Assembly: GCF_001262605.1 (NCBI RefSeq)
Contig: NZ_LGTC01000001.1
Coordinates: 5,590,001-5,654,000, forward strand
DNA length: 64,000 bases
Direction of reading: 5' to 3'
DNA from: Pseudobacteroides cellulosolvens ATCC 35603 = DSM 2933
GTDB taxonomy: Bacteria; Bacillota; Clostridia; Acetivibrionales; DSM-2933
Below the pieces are notes generated by a model that made no database searches, was not told where the DNA came from, and saw only the letters and a program-made list of their open reading frames with translations. Below, piece by piece: positions 27,560 through 36,925 of the stretch. A program made the translations under genes and the position numbers. Positions within the stretch are counted from its first letter, which is position 1. Each line of letters starts with the position of its first letter.

Positions 27560-30500
27560 TTATACCAAAAGAATATCCTTCTTATTCAACGCCTTGTGAA
27601 CTGCTTCAAGAAGCCTGTCCCTGTCAAGTTTTAACTCATAATAGTTAAACCCCGATTCATAAGCCTTTGTTTTTGCATCTTCACCAGACATTGATGTAAC
27701 TGCAATAACCGGCAAATCCGTAAGCCTTTTATCTTCCCTTATTTTTTTGACAAGTTCAAACCCATCCATCTCGGGCATCTGTATATCACTGACAACCACA
27801 TCCACCTTGTTGTTTTCCAAAAGCTCCATGGCAATTCTTCCGTTAGCAGCCTGTATAACCTCATATCCTGCCATTTCCAGATATTCTTTCTCCATTTTCA
27901 TAAAAAATGGTGTATCTTCTACGAGTAATATGGTTTTTGCTTCTTGAGAAATATAAGCATTTACGGAATAATGTTCAGGATCTGCAAGCTGAAGAATCTC
28001 ATAAAGATTTAGTATCAAAATAATTCTGTCTTCAAAAATAGTGCTTCCCAATATACCGTTTACCTTTATATTTTCAGTATTTAATGCAATCTTGGCATTA
28101 ACATTGTCAATGATTTTTTCAACAATTATTCCAATAGGCCTTTTTACATACTTTGGAATGAGAACCTGCTTAACATCACTGCTGTATGTGTCTTTTGATA
28201 CAGGCAAGAAGTCTTCAGGCCGTATGACCCTCATCGAATCTCCCCTGAACTTTATGTATTCCCTATTTCCTATTCTCTCAATATCTTTGCTCCTAACCTC
28301 CTCAACCCTGGATACCATTGACAGGTCTATTGCAAAAGTCTCAGTGCCTGAGCATTTGAACAGCAATATGTTCTGAACCTCAGCATTATATTCGTTTACA
28401 CCTTTATTACCAATGTCCTTTTCCTCAGTATCATCAGCAAATTTAAGGTTGGAAATTCTGATAAGACCTTCTACATCAAGTATCATTGCCGTTTTCCCAT
28501 CACCCATTATAGTAACCCCGGAGTAGCAATCACAATTCTTAAAATATACAGGCAGCTGCTTAACAAGTGTCTCCTCGCTTGAATAAATGTAATCCACTGC
28601 CAGACCAAAAGATCTATGTCCTACCTGAAGTACCAGTACCCTTGTAACTTCATCCCCATTGCCTCTCCTGTCGGAAGCATCATCTAAATCTTGGTTTTCC
28701 AGTCTGGTATCTGAAAAGTTTCTTCTTCTGTCATACCTTTTTTCACCACTAACTTCATCTATATAGGTCCTTTTTATTCCTAGCATATCTGCAAGATGTA
28801 CTATTGGTAATAGCTTTCCTCTAAGCCTGATAACCTCTGCGTCATGCAAATACTCTATATGCCTGTTCTTATCTTTTGCCTTTATCCTTACAATTTCCTT
28901 CAGATTCGCCTGAGGTAAGGCAAATTTATGTCCCTCAACACCTACAATAAGTGTCTGTATAATTGCTAGAGTCAATGGCAGCATCAAACGTATTGTGGTA
29001 CCTGTACCCTTCCTGCTGAATATCTCAATACTTCCTCCAAGCTTTTCTATATTGGTTCTGACAACATCCATGCCAACACCACGTCCAGATACATCACTTA
29101 CCTTTTCTGCTGTTGAAAAACCTGGCTTAAAGATAAGCTTGAAAATTTCCTGCTCACTCATCCTGTCTGCCGCTTCTTTTGTAATAATTCCCTTATCAAC
29201 TGCCTTTTCAACAATCTTCACACAGTCTATACCTGCACCATTATCTATAACCTCAATGTTGACATATCCACCCTCCTGGTATGCGTTCAACTTAATGAGT
29301 CCAATCCTGCTCTTATTAGATTTCTCCCTGGCATCGGGGTCTTCCAGTCCATGATCCGCAGAATTGCGAACAAGATGAGTAAGTGGATCTGTAAGAGCTT
29401 CTAAAACCGACTTGTCCAGTTCAACCTCGGTTCCTTCCAGTTCTAAGTCAATCTCTTTCCCAAGTGATTTTGCCAGATCTCTTATTATCCGTGGAAATTT
29501 ATTAAATATATTGGCAATTGGCTGCATCCTGGTTTGCATTATTTTTTCCTGCATACCGCTTGTCAGCCTGTCTATATTCTGCAGAATGGCCGAAAGCCCT
29601 GGAATTGATTTTCTATATTCCTCAAGAGTACGAAGAAGCTGGTTTCTTCCTAAAACCATTTCACTTGCCATATTCAGCAAATCATTTAAAACAGTGACAT
29701 TTACTCTTATATTATCTTCCACCTTAAGCTGTTTAACCTGCTTTAAGGCTTTATCCTGATTATCCATTACTTCATTCGTCATTTCTTCTTTTGATTCTTC
29801 ACCTTTAGATCCATTTAGTTGTTCCTTTTCTCGGATCTCAAAATGATTATCACTTTCTTTTGTTCTATCAATAATATATTCAAAAATATTATCCTTTGAA
29901 ACCCCTATGGCATCTGAGAACATATCCATATCTAAAACTGTAGTAACAAATATACCGAGGTATACATCCTTGCTGCCTTCAACCACTGCTTCAATTACAT
30001 CATCAAAAGAATTAATCTCACTATGATCTGTAATTGTATCTATGACCATTCCAACTGACTGTATTCTATTAAAAAGCTGCACCGGACCTTCAGTATAGCT
30101 CAAAAGATCTTTGTTCAATCTCAACCTTAATTCATAAATTCTGTGCCCATGTTTTATGCCATCAGCCAGCAGTTCTTTGTTGCAGCCTTTAAGGACAAAT
30201 CCTCTCTTGTCATTGCCCGCAACAAAAATAACATCCTCCTTATCACCGCTTTCTCCTGTTTGTGAACCCATTAGGATGTTTCCAAGCTTTTGTAGGTCTT
30301 CACTTATATCAACATCTTCACTGTTTAATACATCTTCGATCATATTCTTCAATTGATCATTTGAAGAGAGTATTACATCTACCGATGCAACGTTCAGCTT
30401 GATTTTCCCATTCCTAACCTCTGCAAATATGTTTTCCATCGCATGGGCAAGACTAACAATCTTTTTAAGACCAAAAAACCCTGCCGTACCTTTTATGCTG

Positions 30501-30640
30501 TGAACAGCCCTAAATATTTCATTTATTGCCTCACTGTCATCAACGAGCTTCTCCTTCTTAATCAACAGTGCCTCTACCTTTTCCAGATGGGTTCTCGCCT
30601 CATCAATGAATTCCTGAATAAATTCCTGATTTTGAATCAT
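27560..30640 (-). CDS. cheA: Hybrid CheA histidine kinase with two CheW domains and a C-terminal receiver
   Basis: The protein has about 1026 residues, far longer than a standard CheA. In order: HPt domain with phospho-His in A-V-H-S-I-K-G-T-A-G-F-F-G (His about 47); variable region; dimerisation helices (about 315-380); HATPase with N-box R-N-S-A-D-H-G-L-E and G-boxes G-R-G-V-G-M-D-V-V and T-T-I-R-L-M-L-P-L-T-L-A; a CheW-like domain (about 560-745, interrupted by an Arg/Asp-rich insert); a second CheW-like domain (about 755-895); and a receiver (about 905-1026) with D-V-V-V-S-D-I-Q-M-P. The ATG at 30640 has GGAGAGAG upstream and is preferred to a GTG at 30655. Confidence 0.93.
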   Translation of the reverse strand: MIQNQEFIQEFIDEARTHLEKVEALLIKKEKLVDDSEAINEIFRAVHSIKGTAGFFGLKKIVSLAHAMENIFAEVRNGKIKLNVASVDVILSSNDQLKNMIEDVLNSEDVDISEDLQKLGNILMGSQTGESGDKEDVIFVAGNDKRGFVLKGCNKELLADGIKHGHRIYELRLRLNKDLLSYTEGPVQLFNRIQSVGMVIDTITDHSEINSFDDVIEAVVEGSKDVYLGIFVTTVLDMDMFSDAIGVSKDNIFEYIIDRTKESDNHFEIREKEQLNGSKGEESKEEMTNEVMDNQDKALKQVKQLKVEDNIRVNVTVLNDLLNMASEMVLGRNQLLRTLEEYRKSIPGLSAILQNIDRLTSGMQEKIMQTRMQPIANIFNKFPRIIRDLAKSLGKEIDLELEGTEVELDKSVLEALTDPLTHLVRNSADHGLEDPDAREKSNKSRIGLIKLNAYQEGGYVNIEVIDNGAGIDCVKIVEKAVDKGIITKEAADRMSEQEIFKLIFKPGFSTAEKVSDVSGRGVGMDVVRTNIEKLGGSIEIFSRKGTGTTIRLMLPLTLAIIQTLIVGVEGHKFALPQANLKEIVRIKAKDKNRHIEYLHDAEVIRLRGKLLPIVHLADMLGIKRTYIDEVSGEKRYDRRRNFSDTRLENQDLDDASDRRGNGDEVTRVLVLQVGHRSFGLAVDYIYSSEETLVKQLPVYFKNCDCYSGVTIMGDGKTAMILDVEGLIRISNLKFADDTEEKDIGNKGVNEYNAEVQNILLFKCSGTETFAIDLSMVSRVEEVRSKDIERIGNREYIKFRGDSMRVIRPEDFLPVSKDTYSSDVKQVLIPKYVKRPIGIIVEKIIDNVNAKIALNTENIKVNGILGSTIFEDRIILILNLYEILQLADPEHYSVNAYISQEAKTILLVEDTPFFMKMEKEYLEMAGYEVIQAANGRIAMELLENNKVDVVVSDIQMPEMDGFELVKKIREDKRLTDLPVIAVTSMSGEDAKTKAYESGFNYYELKLDRDRLLEAVHKALNKKDILLV

Positions 30641-30651
30641 CTTCTCTCTCC

Positions 30652-31398
30652 TCACTCAACTTCAAAAATCTCATCAAGTTTCATAATTCTAAATAAGTTT
30701 ATCATTGCAGGAGATGCACCTTTTATAATAACCTTCTTTTCCTTCTGTACAGCAGTTTTGTAAACACCTATTAAAAAGGTTATTCCCATTGAATCAATGT
30801 TTTCTGAAGATGACAGATCGATAATGATTTCATCATAATCAGCCTGCTCCTCCAGTTTGCTTTTGGTAAACTCCATCAGATCTTTTACATTCACCGCTAT
30901 AAGATCGGTATCAGGAGTTAGGATCAGTGTTTTCCCCTCAAGCATAGTATTCATTTTCTCATCATTCCTTCCATATCTTACTGTATATTTATTTAAATAC
31001 AGCTCTGCATTGATGCAGCTGTCACATACATTAATCATAAAACCCATATCTATCAGTGATGATAAGCCTCTGTTTCTATCTCTTGTAAGAGAATCCTCAT
31101 GTTCTCTTTCAATGACACATCCTAAGTCGAATCCTTTCCCACCATCGGTAACAGAAATCCTGAGCATATCTTCCCTTATATCCACTTTATAAGCTATTTT
31201 CTTTTGAACATTAAAATTGTTTCCGTGCTCAACAGCATTATTAAAAAGTTCCCTTAATGCAAACTGTAAAATAAAATTCAGCTCATCATCTATTTTTATT
31301 CCGCCTGATTTTATAGATGCAAATATATCCTCTACAGCTTTATCTGCATCCTGAAATGTGGAATTGAAGTTTGATTTACAGCAATATATGGTAATCAC
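30652..31398 (-). CDS. HATPase (RsbW-like) - STAS fusion protein heading the che operon
   Basis: The 248-residue protein has two recognisable parts. Residues 1-125 form a HATPase_c of the anti-sigma/serine kinase type, with N-box L-R-E-L-F-N-N-A-V-E-H-G-N and D-G-G-K-G-F-D. Residues 130-248 form a STAS domain with I-I-I-D-L-S-S-S-E-N-I-D-S-M-G-I-T-F-L, including the Ser that such kinases phosphorylate in SpoIIAA/RsbV. The kinase and its usual substrate domain are therefore in one chain. The GTG start overlaps the Shine-Dalgarno site, so the exact start is uncertain. It is the first gene of the chemotaxis operon, and a MITE-like repeat begins 15 bp upstream. A partner-switching input into chemotaxis or biofilm control is inferred. 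Confidence 0.85.
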   Translation of the reverse strand: MITIYCCKSNFNSTFQDADKAVEDIFASIKSGGIKIDDELNFILQFALRELFNNAVEHGNNFNVQKKIAYKVDIREDMLRISVTDGGKGFDLGCVIEREHEDSLTRDRNRGLSSLIDMGFMINVCDSCINAELYLNKYTVRYGRNDEKMNTMLEGKTLILTPDTDLIAVNVKDLMEFTKSKLEEQADYDEIIIDLSSSENIDSMGITFLIGVYKTAVQKEKKVIIKGASPAMINLFRIMKLDEIFEVE

Positions 31399-31412
31399 CT
31401 TCTTTTATATAA

Positions 31413-31518
31413 TAAGTAATAACTAAAATATAACTTCCGCTATAATTTCCGCTCATGTGTTGACTTAACTCGTCAACACCCGCGTAAAAATCGGAAGTAA
31501 TATTTTAGTCATTCCTTA
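31413..31518. repeat. MITE-like nested-palindrome element, copy 2
   Basis: The element is about 106 bp and nearly identical in plan to 18615-18719. It shares TAATAACTAAAATATAACTT at one end and TATTTTAGTCATT at the other. A perfect 8-bp central stem, GTGTTGAC/GTCAACAC, brackets TTAACTC. It lies immediately upstream of the chemotaxis operon's first start codon, so the operon leader or promoter must lie within or beyond it. Confidence 0.72.
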
Positions 31519-31566
31519 CCTAATACAATATCGGAATATTCTTTGAATCTCTAAATGGGATAATAT

Positions 31567-31606
31567 AAAAATGCGAGATAACCATTATTTGGTCATCTCA
31601 CATTTT
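31567..31606 (-). terminator. Terminator after the dockerin protein gene
   Basis: An imperfect stem of about 17 bp (AAAATG-GAGAT-ACCA against TGGT-ATCTC-CATTTT) ends in a T-run on the minus strand. It is 50 bp downstream of the stop at 31656. Confidence 0.65.
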
Positions 31607-31655
31607 CTATGCATTAGACATTAATAAAAAATCAACTGATCAATGATTAATATAC

Positions 31656-33794
31656 TCAATAGGCAGTATAATCAGTTGAACTTCTGCCAAAGTTTTTTGC
31701 AATAATCATAATATCCTTAATATTGATTACATCATCCTTGTTCAAATCGCAGTTGTCACTAAAGCCCATATCTCCTTTGGCTAAATTAAAGGCTTTAGCC
31801 GCACTAATTACATCCAACATGTTTATGGTATTGTCGCCTAAACTATTCTCCCCAATGTCCCCTGCCAAAAGAACTATAGGTTTATCAGCAGTCCCCACCT
31901 GAGCCTTGGACCCTTTAAAAGCTATACTCCTCAATTCTCTGGTAATATACGATGGTTTGATTATCTTCAGCGAATATTCACTCAAACCGGCAGGTATATC
32001 GTTAATACTGAAATACCCATCGCTGTCGGTAATTCCAAATTTATTTGTGCCTTTAAGCTCCACCTTAAATCCGGACTTTAACTTACCAGGATTTGTGACT
32101 GATTCAACATCAGAAGATATATAGCCTTCTACGGTATACTGAGGTAATTCATCAGTATATTCTACCGATATATATGGGGTCATTCCCATATTGTATTCCG
32201 ATGCTTTAAGTCCAATATCGGTAAGACCTTCATTCACCAGTATCAATCCCATTTTTTTATTAGGTGAAACTGCCCATTTTTTCACTGTCTCAGTAATATC
32301 CACTGCAGGATAATATACATGATTCCAGTTGGTCTCCCCTTCAAGATGCGGTATAACAGCTATCGGTAAATTCCTATCGAAGTCACCCCCTGGTGTTGTC
32401 CAGCTTACCCCCTGTGCTGCTTGATTCCATGTAACAGCCGCTTCATCAAAGCTTTTTGTAAGCTCATAGAGATACATATTTTGATTTGGTTTGTAATTTC
32501 CTTGATTCCATACATAGAATGCTATGGAAGCCTTAAGAATTCTTTTTCCAGAAAGACTTTCAGGCAGCCCAAACTCGATTACAAATCTATCAAAATTATC
32601 TACATACGGATGCTCACCAAAATTTGTATTGGGTTCTTGCATTCTTATGAATGAATCCTTTACATAATCCGGCCCCTCAATCCTGACTCTCTTTACAGCT
32701 GATGATGGTGTCGGTGTAACCGCAGGTGTGAGCGTTGGTGTACATGTTGGTGTACTTGTTGGTATGTTTGTTGGTGTATATGTAGGTCTGATTGTCGCTG
32801 TGTTAGTCGGTGTTACTGTAGCCTTAGGTGTCGGTGTTACTGTATTTGTCGGCGTATATGTAGGTCTGACTGTTGCTGTATTGGTCGGTGTTACTGTGCT
32901 TGCTGGTGTTGCTGTGATTCCTTTGTTTCCAGCCCATCCTGCCAGCCTAGCCCACAAATGCCATGCAGCATAGCCTTTCAAGTTTCCATTTACAGCTTGG
33001 GTATGAGCCGGTGAACAGTCAAACCAGTCTTTGCCCTCAACATGGGTATTCTGCCACTCCTGTGCCCAGTTACGGCTAACACCATTTAAATGATAATTGC
33101 ATTCATCGGTTGTGTTTTTATCTCCAAAATAAGTACCATCGGGATTATATGATTCAATATCCTCAAAATCATATAATACTTTATTGTTTTTAATACAATA
33201 ATCACGGATCCTTTGATTGTTAATATGAAGTTTACCCGTAAGACCTGTACCGTCCGTATGGCCTGTCATATAAACAAATCTTACATTTGGAAAATCTCTC
33301 TCAAGGCCAGACATAAGTGAAAGGTAGCTGTCAATGTCACTCTCGCTGGCCCAACTCACCTGACCGCACCAAGACCACATTACCACATTGATAACAGGGT
33401 TAGTTTCCAAATAGCTTCTGGTTGCCTTTTCCCATTGTTTCATATCGGGATTTCCCAAGTCATATGCACCGCTAAATGGAGTATCTCTCAGTTCCAACGC
33501 ACCGCCGCTGCCATTTGAATTATAACTGTAATCGCTTCTTATTCTGTCCTGTATAACATGCATACCTGTAATAAGCTGACTTCCATGGGAAGTATGTCCA
33601 TATGCAATATGTAGGCTTGACTTAGCTGCATTGATCCATTCCATAGGAATATCGCTTAGTTTTGTACTCAGATGATCCACAATAATTGGAGAGACATTTC
33701 CTGCCCCATAGGCTTTAGTACCAAAACCCAAACTATTAAATAACAGCAAAAAACAAATAGTTAGAACAATACTCGTACAACTTCTTTTTTTCAT
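31656..33794 (-). CDS. Secreted dockerin protein with SGNH-like N-domain and DNRLRE-type module
   Basis: The 712-residue protein has a signal peptide of about 30 residues ending A-Y-G-A. Residues 35-295 form an unclassified domain with G-H-T-S-H-G-S-Q-L and M-T-G-H-T-D-G-T-G-L motifs that recall SGNH-type hydrolases. A Pro/Thr linker (about 297-365) contains a 26-residue tandem repeat. A DNRLRE-type beta module follows (about 370-550, D-S-F-I-R... V-T-W-N-Q-A). Next is a carboxypeptidase-regulatory-like beta sandwich (about 555-640). A C-terminal type I dockerin has two Ca loops (G-D-N-T-I-N and D-L-N-K-D-D-V-I-N), the first degenerate. It is predicted to be cellulosome-associated; the substrate is unknown. 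AGGAGG precedes the ATG. Confidence 0.82.
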   Translation of the reverse strand: MKKRSCTSIVLTICFLLLFNSLGFGTKAYGAGNVSPIIVDHLSTKLSDIPMEWINAAKSSLHIAYGHTSHGSQLITGMHVIQDRIRSDYSYNSNGSGGALELRDTPFSGAYDLGNPDMKQWEKATRSYLETNPVINVVMWSWCGQVSWASESDIDSYLSLMSGLERDFPNVRFVYMTGHTDGTGLTGKLHINNQRIRDYCIKNNKVLYDFEDIESYNPDGTYFGDKNTTDECNYHLNGVSRNWAQEWQNTHVEGKDWFDCSPAHTQAVNGNLKGYAAWHLWARLAGWAGNKGITATPASTVTPTNTATVRPTYTPTNTVTPTPKATVTPTNTATIRPTYTPTNIPTSTPTCTPTLTPAVTPTPSSAVKRVRIEGPDYVKDSFIRMQEPNTNFGEHPYVDNFDRFVIEFGLPESLSGKRILKASIAFYVWNQGNYKPNQNMYLYELTKSFDEAAVTWNQAAQGVSWTTPGGDFDRNLPIAVIPHLEGETNWNHVYYPAVDITETVKKWAVSPNKKMGLILVNEGLTDIGLKASEYNMGMTPYISVEYTDELPQYTVEGYISSDVESVTNPGKLKSGFKVELKGTNKFGITDSDGYFSINDIPAGLSEYSLKIIKPSYITRELRSIAFKGSKAQVGTADKPIVLLAGDIGENSLGDNTINMLDVISAAKAFNLAKGDMGFSDNCDLNKDDVINIKDIMIIAKNFGRSSTDYTAY
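32773..32905. repeat. 78-bp tandem repeat encoding the Pro/Thr linker
   Basis: The segment starting at 32773 (GGTGTATATGTAGGTCTGA) recurs at 32851 with few changes, a period of 78 bp or 26 residues. It encodes the T-P-T-N-T-A-T-[VI]-R-P-T-Y-T-P-T-N linker. In-frame unit changes would alter linker length without a frameshift. Confidence 0.65.
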
Positions 33795-33918
33795 AGTAAT
33801 CCTCCTCTTCTTAAATAACTTCTATATTGTTCGAAGTTGCCAATTTTTTTAATAGGGAGGTATGGAATTTTTTACATAAAAAACAAGCCCTTATTTAATA
33901 TTTCATGCATAAATAAAA

Positions 33919-33952
33919 GAGCTGGCCTCATGATTTACCCACGAGACAGCCC
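33919..33952 (-). terminator. Terminator after the SLH protein gene
   Basis: GCTGTCTCGTG on the minus strand pairs imperfectly with CATGAGGCCAGC and is followed by TCTTTTATTT. It lies 50 bp past the stop at 34002. Confidence 0.55.
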
Positions 33953-34001
33953 TTTATTCCACATTATAATTTAAGCTTAGTCATGATCAAAAAATTACTT
34001 C

Positions 34002-36764
34002 CTATTTAATTTCCTTATTTACAAGAGTTTCGCTACTAAGTGAATCGTTATTTCTTGTAAAGTAATGATCTATGCTGCATTCTGCAATATGTCCGTATGC
34101 CCAGTAATCCTTTTTCACATCCTTGAAGGATACAACCGCACCATTAAGAGGTCCTCTATAAAGCATCCTGTTTATTATGGTTACAGTCTCAACACGTTTA
34201 ATCTTGGCGTCAGGGAGGAATGTTCCGTCCTGATAACCTGCAATAAGCTTAAGTCTATATATTTCTTCTATATAATTCCTTGCCCAGTGTTTTGAAATAT
34301 CCTTAAAGTGAAATTGTGAAGGGGCAATATTTTTAAGCTTTAAGTATCTTGCAAGTGCTGTACTCAATTCAGCTCTTGTTATATACGCATCGGGCTTAAA
34401 TGTATTGTCTATATAACCTTCAAAAAGTCCGCTCTTGGTTGCTGCATATATGTATCCATATGCCCAGTGTTGCTGAGGTATGTCAGCATATACTTTATCT
34501 CCGGGTTTTCCCTCAGGTATGTTAAGAACTCTTGTAATCATGGCAGCAACTTCAGCCCTTGTGATACTGCTTTCAGGCAGGAAAGTATTGTCCTTGTATC
34601 CTACAACATATTTCTTGTGCTGATTGTCACCAAACCTGTTGGAGTAAAGTAAAATTGGGTAAACAGAACTATCATCGAGGTCATACACGTTTTTCCCACT
34701 GGCTGATATGCTGGCGGTAACGCTGGAGTTAACCTCTGCCTTATCCAATAATCCAACCTTTAATTTGTATACCACCTTGCCATCTCCATTACCTTTAACC
34801 GTTTTCAAATCCCAGATAATCTGGCTGCCTGATACTACACCGCCTGCTGCATCTTCAACAGTTGTATACTGTGGAATCTGTGCTTTTAATACAGCATCAT
34901 CAGCACCGGTATCCTTTTTATTCTTATAACTAATTGTAAATAGTATTATTTCATTTTCGCCAAATGCCCTTTTATCTGATGTAAGAAATACCGACAGGTC
35001 ATATTCTATGGCAACAGCCGGTACTTTACTAACAGGTGCAGTCACAACGGGTGTAGCTGGTGCTGGTGTACCCAATGAACCGTTTGTTGAAGGTGAACTT
35101 ACAGGTGTAATTGTTGGCACATTCTGAGATGGGTTAATCGGTACTACCGGGTTTCCTGAGTTAGTAGATGGTGAAGGTACAGGTGTCGGCGTTGGTGTTG
35201 GTTTTTTTATACTTGCTGGTTTTTGAGCAACATCCGAAAGATTTCCAGCCTCATCAACAGTTTTAGCCCAAACTATATATTTACCTTCATTTATAATTTC
35301 AAATTCACCTTTGTATTTAACAAATTCTTTATCATCAGGTGTTGTAACATCATCTGTAACAGCGTATACCACTTCACATACAGCAGAACGGTTATCTGTT
35401 CCAGGCTTTATACTCACTTTAATAGGTTCGCCCTCTGAATTTTCCGGATTCGCAGTTATTATAGGCTGTAACGGCTTAACCTTATCTATATTACCGATAT
35501 CAATAAAACTCTCATCGCTGCAATTTCCTGCGGCGTCAGTTCCTCTTCCATATACAGCTGTATTAACCGCTACCGGTATTGGGTTTGTGTATATTTCCCA
35601 AGCACCATCCGGCCCTATTTTATACTCTCTTTTAACAACATCTTCCGGAAATGTAATTGTGACTTTTACATCGTCTTTTGTTATGCCTTTTGGGTCTTGA
35701 ACTAAAGTAGGTGAATCCGGATGTTTAGTGTCAAAATTGAATGTAATGCTGTTAACATTAGTAAGAGGTGATCTTTTATTTTTTGCATCCACTGCCCATA
35801 TATAAAGAGTATGATTAGTATTTTGTTCCAATAGGTCATAATCGGGAATTTTCTTTATATCTATGCTACCCGTGAAAGTCTGACTGTTTCCATCAGCCTC
35901 AATTATATCTTCATTTAGAAATTCTCCCTCAATAGAATCACCATACTTATCTATGGAATATTTAATTCGCAGCTTATCACCAATATTTTTATCACTGACT
36001 TTTCCTTGGATATTGATTATGCTGTTTTGCTCATCATTATACGATTTATTCCTCAAAGGATTTTTAATTTCTGTTATTATAGGTGCTTCATTATATGCAT
36101 ACTCAATTTTGATTTCATGGCTATAATTATATAGCTTCTTGACATATGCATATGTCTGCAGCCCTGCTTGGGTAGGCTCTCCAGTCTTATATAGCCTGAT
36201 TGTGCCATTTTCATAGGCAACGTCTATGAAATCGGGATATATACCGATCTCCGAAATTTTTCTGGTAATTTTATAATTATTATATTCATAGGTCTGATTA
36301 TTACCAACTGGGTTTCCCACTTTTCTGTACTTTACTAATTGTCCATTATACAAATCTTCTATTTCATAAGGAATTGATGCAATTTCTGCACCTTTTGTTT
36401 TGTATATTAAATCTGAGCCAGCCTCAATAGGTATGCCTCCATATACAGTGAATTCCACACTGTTGCTATATACTGAATATGTAACAGTTTCCTTATATAC
36501 TTCATCAATAACACTTGGATGTATGACACTGCATGAAACACCAAAGACATCCTTCTCTTTCATGGGATTTTCATTTTTATCAACAAGCACAAACTTTCCA
36601 TTCCATGGATAATCTCTGACCTCCCCCGATGATAAAACCCAGCTAAACTCCCCTGTTCTGTCTGCCATATAGCCATATGCCGGTACAACACTTTGCATAA
36701 GACAAGTAAGAACAACTACTATGCAAAGCATAGCCGATAATAGCTTTCTAATTCCCCATTTCAT
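34002..36764 (-). CDS. SLH-domain cell-surface protein with Ig-like and DUF11-type modules
   Basis: The 920-residue protein has a signal peptide (about 1-30). A beta-rich N-terminal half follows, with bacterial Ig/cadherin-like repeats carrying D-A-A-G-N and D-E-A-G-N-L-S-D motifs (about 345-520). A Pro/Ser/Thr linker (about 520-585) precedes a DUF11-like beta-sandwich (about 600-705, Y-D-L-S-V-F-L-T-S-D-K-R). Three C-terminal S-layer homology repeats (about 715-890) contain Y-K-D-N-T-F-L-P-E-S-S-I-T-R-A-E-V and Y-Q-D-G-T-F-L-P-D-A. The SLH repeats should bind pyruvylated secondary cell-wall polymer. No cohesin is seen, so this is not an obvious scaffoldin anchor. It is monocistronic, with GGGAG before the ATG. 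Confidence 0.88.
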   Translation of the reverse strand: MKWGIRKLLSAMLCIVVVLTCLMQSVVPAYGYMADRTGEFSWVLSSGEVRDYPWNGKFVLVDKNENPMKEKDVFGVSCSVIHPSVIDEVYKETVTYSVYSNSVEFTVYGGIPIEAGSDLIYKTKGAEIASIPYEIEDLYNGQLVKYRKVGNPVGNNQTYEYNNYKITRKISEIGIYPDFIDVAYENGTIRLYKTGEPTQAGLQTYAYVKKLYNYSHEIKIEYAYNEAPIITEIKNPLRNKSYNDEQNSIINIQGKVSDKNIGDKLRIKYSIDKYGDSIEGEFLNEDIIEADGNSQTFTGSIDIKKIPDYDLLEQNTNHTLYIWAVDAKNKRSPLTNVNSITFNFDTKHPDSPTLVQDPKGITKDDVKVTITFPEDVVKREYKIGPDGAWEIYTNPIPVAVNTAVYGRGTDAAGNCSDESFIDIGNIDKVKPLQPIITANPENSEGEPIKVSIKPGTDNRSAVCEVVYAVTDDVTTPDDKEFVKYKGEFEIINEGKYIVWAKTVDEAGNLSDVAQKPASIKKPTPTPTPVPSPSTNSGNPVVPINPSQNVPTITPVSSPSTNGSLGTPAPATPVVTAPVSKVPAVAIEYDLSVFLTSDKRAFGENEIILFTISYKNKKDTGADDAVLKAQIPQYTTVEDAAGGVVSGSQIIWDLKTVKGNGDGKVVYKLKVGLLDKAEVNSSVTASISASGKNVYDLDDSSVYPILLYSNRFGDNQHKKYVVGYKDNTFLPESSITRAEVAAMITRVLNIPEGKPGDKVYADIPQQHWAYGYIYAATKSGLFEGYIDNTFKPDAYITRAELSTALARYLKLKNIAPSQFHFKDISKHWARNYIEEIYRLKLIAGYQDGTFLPDAKIKRVETVTIINRMLYRGPLNGAVVSFKDVKKDYWAYGHIAECSIDHYFTRNNDSLSSETLVNKEIK

Positions 36765-36865
36765 TTAATTTCATCTCCCTTTTATTTATCTATAGCTGAC
36801 ACCAAATATATGAATATATCTGATAGTTAAGCCCTGAATAAGAACAAAATTGCTTGTGGTTTTAT

Positions 36866-36925
36866 CAACCTTGATCTTTGTCATGAGAAATCGAAGTGTT
36901 CGATAGGCCATAATCTCCCACACAT
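36866..36925. repeat. Short palindromic intergenic repeat, copy A
   Basis: This copy starts CAACCTTGAT and ends near CCATAATCTCCCACACAT. It aligns along its whole length with 61711-61768 and 63527-63587. The central palindrome is less well preserved here. The rest of 36765-37253 is AT-rich and shows no gene. A putative 87-codon minus-strand frame across it is rejected. Confidence 0.6.

Noticed and set aside
32700..32930. CRISPR-like array in the tandem repeat region
   Set aside because: The repeats are coding, lack unique spacers of uniform size, and encode a Pro/Thr linker.
34002..36764. SLH protein as a cellulosome anchoring scaffoldin
   Set aside because: No cohesin domain is recognisable; the modules are Ig-like and DUF11-like.
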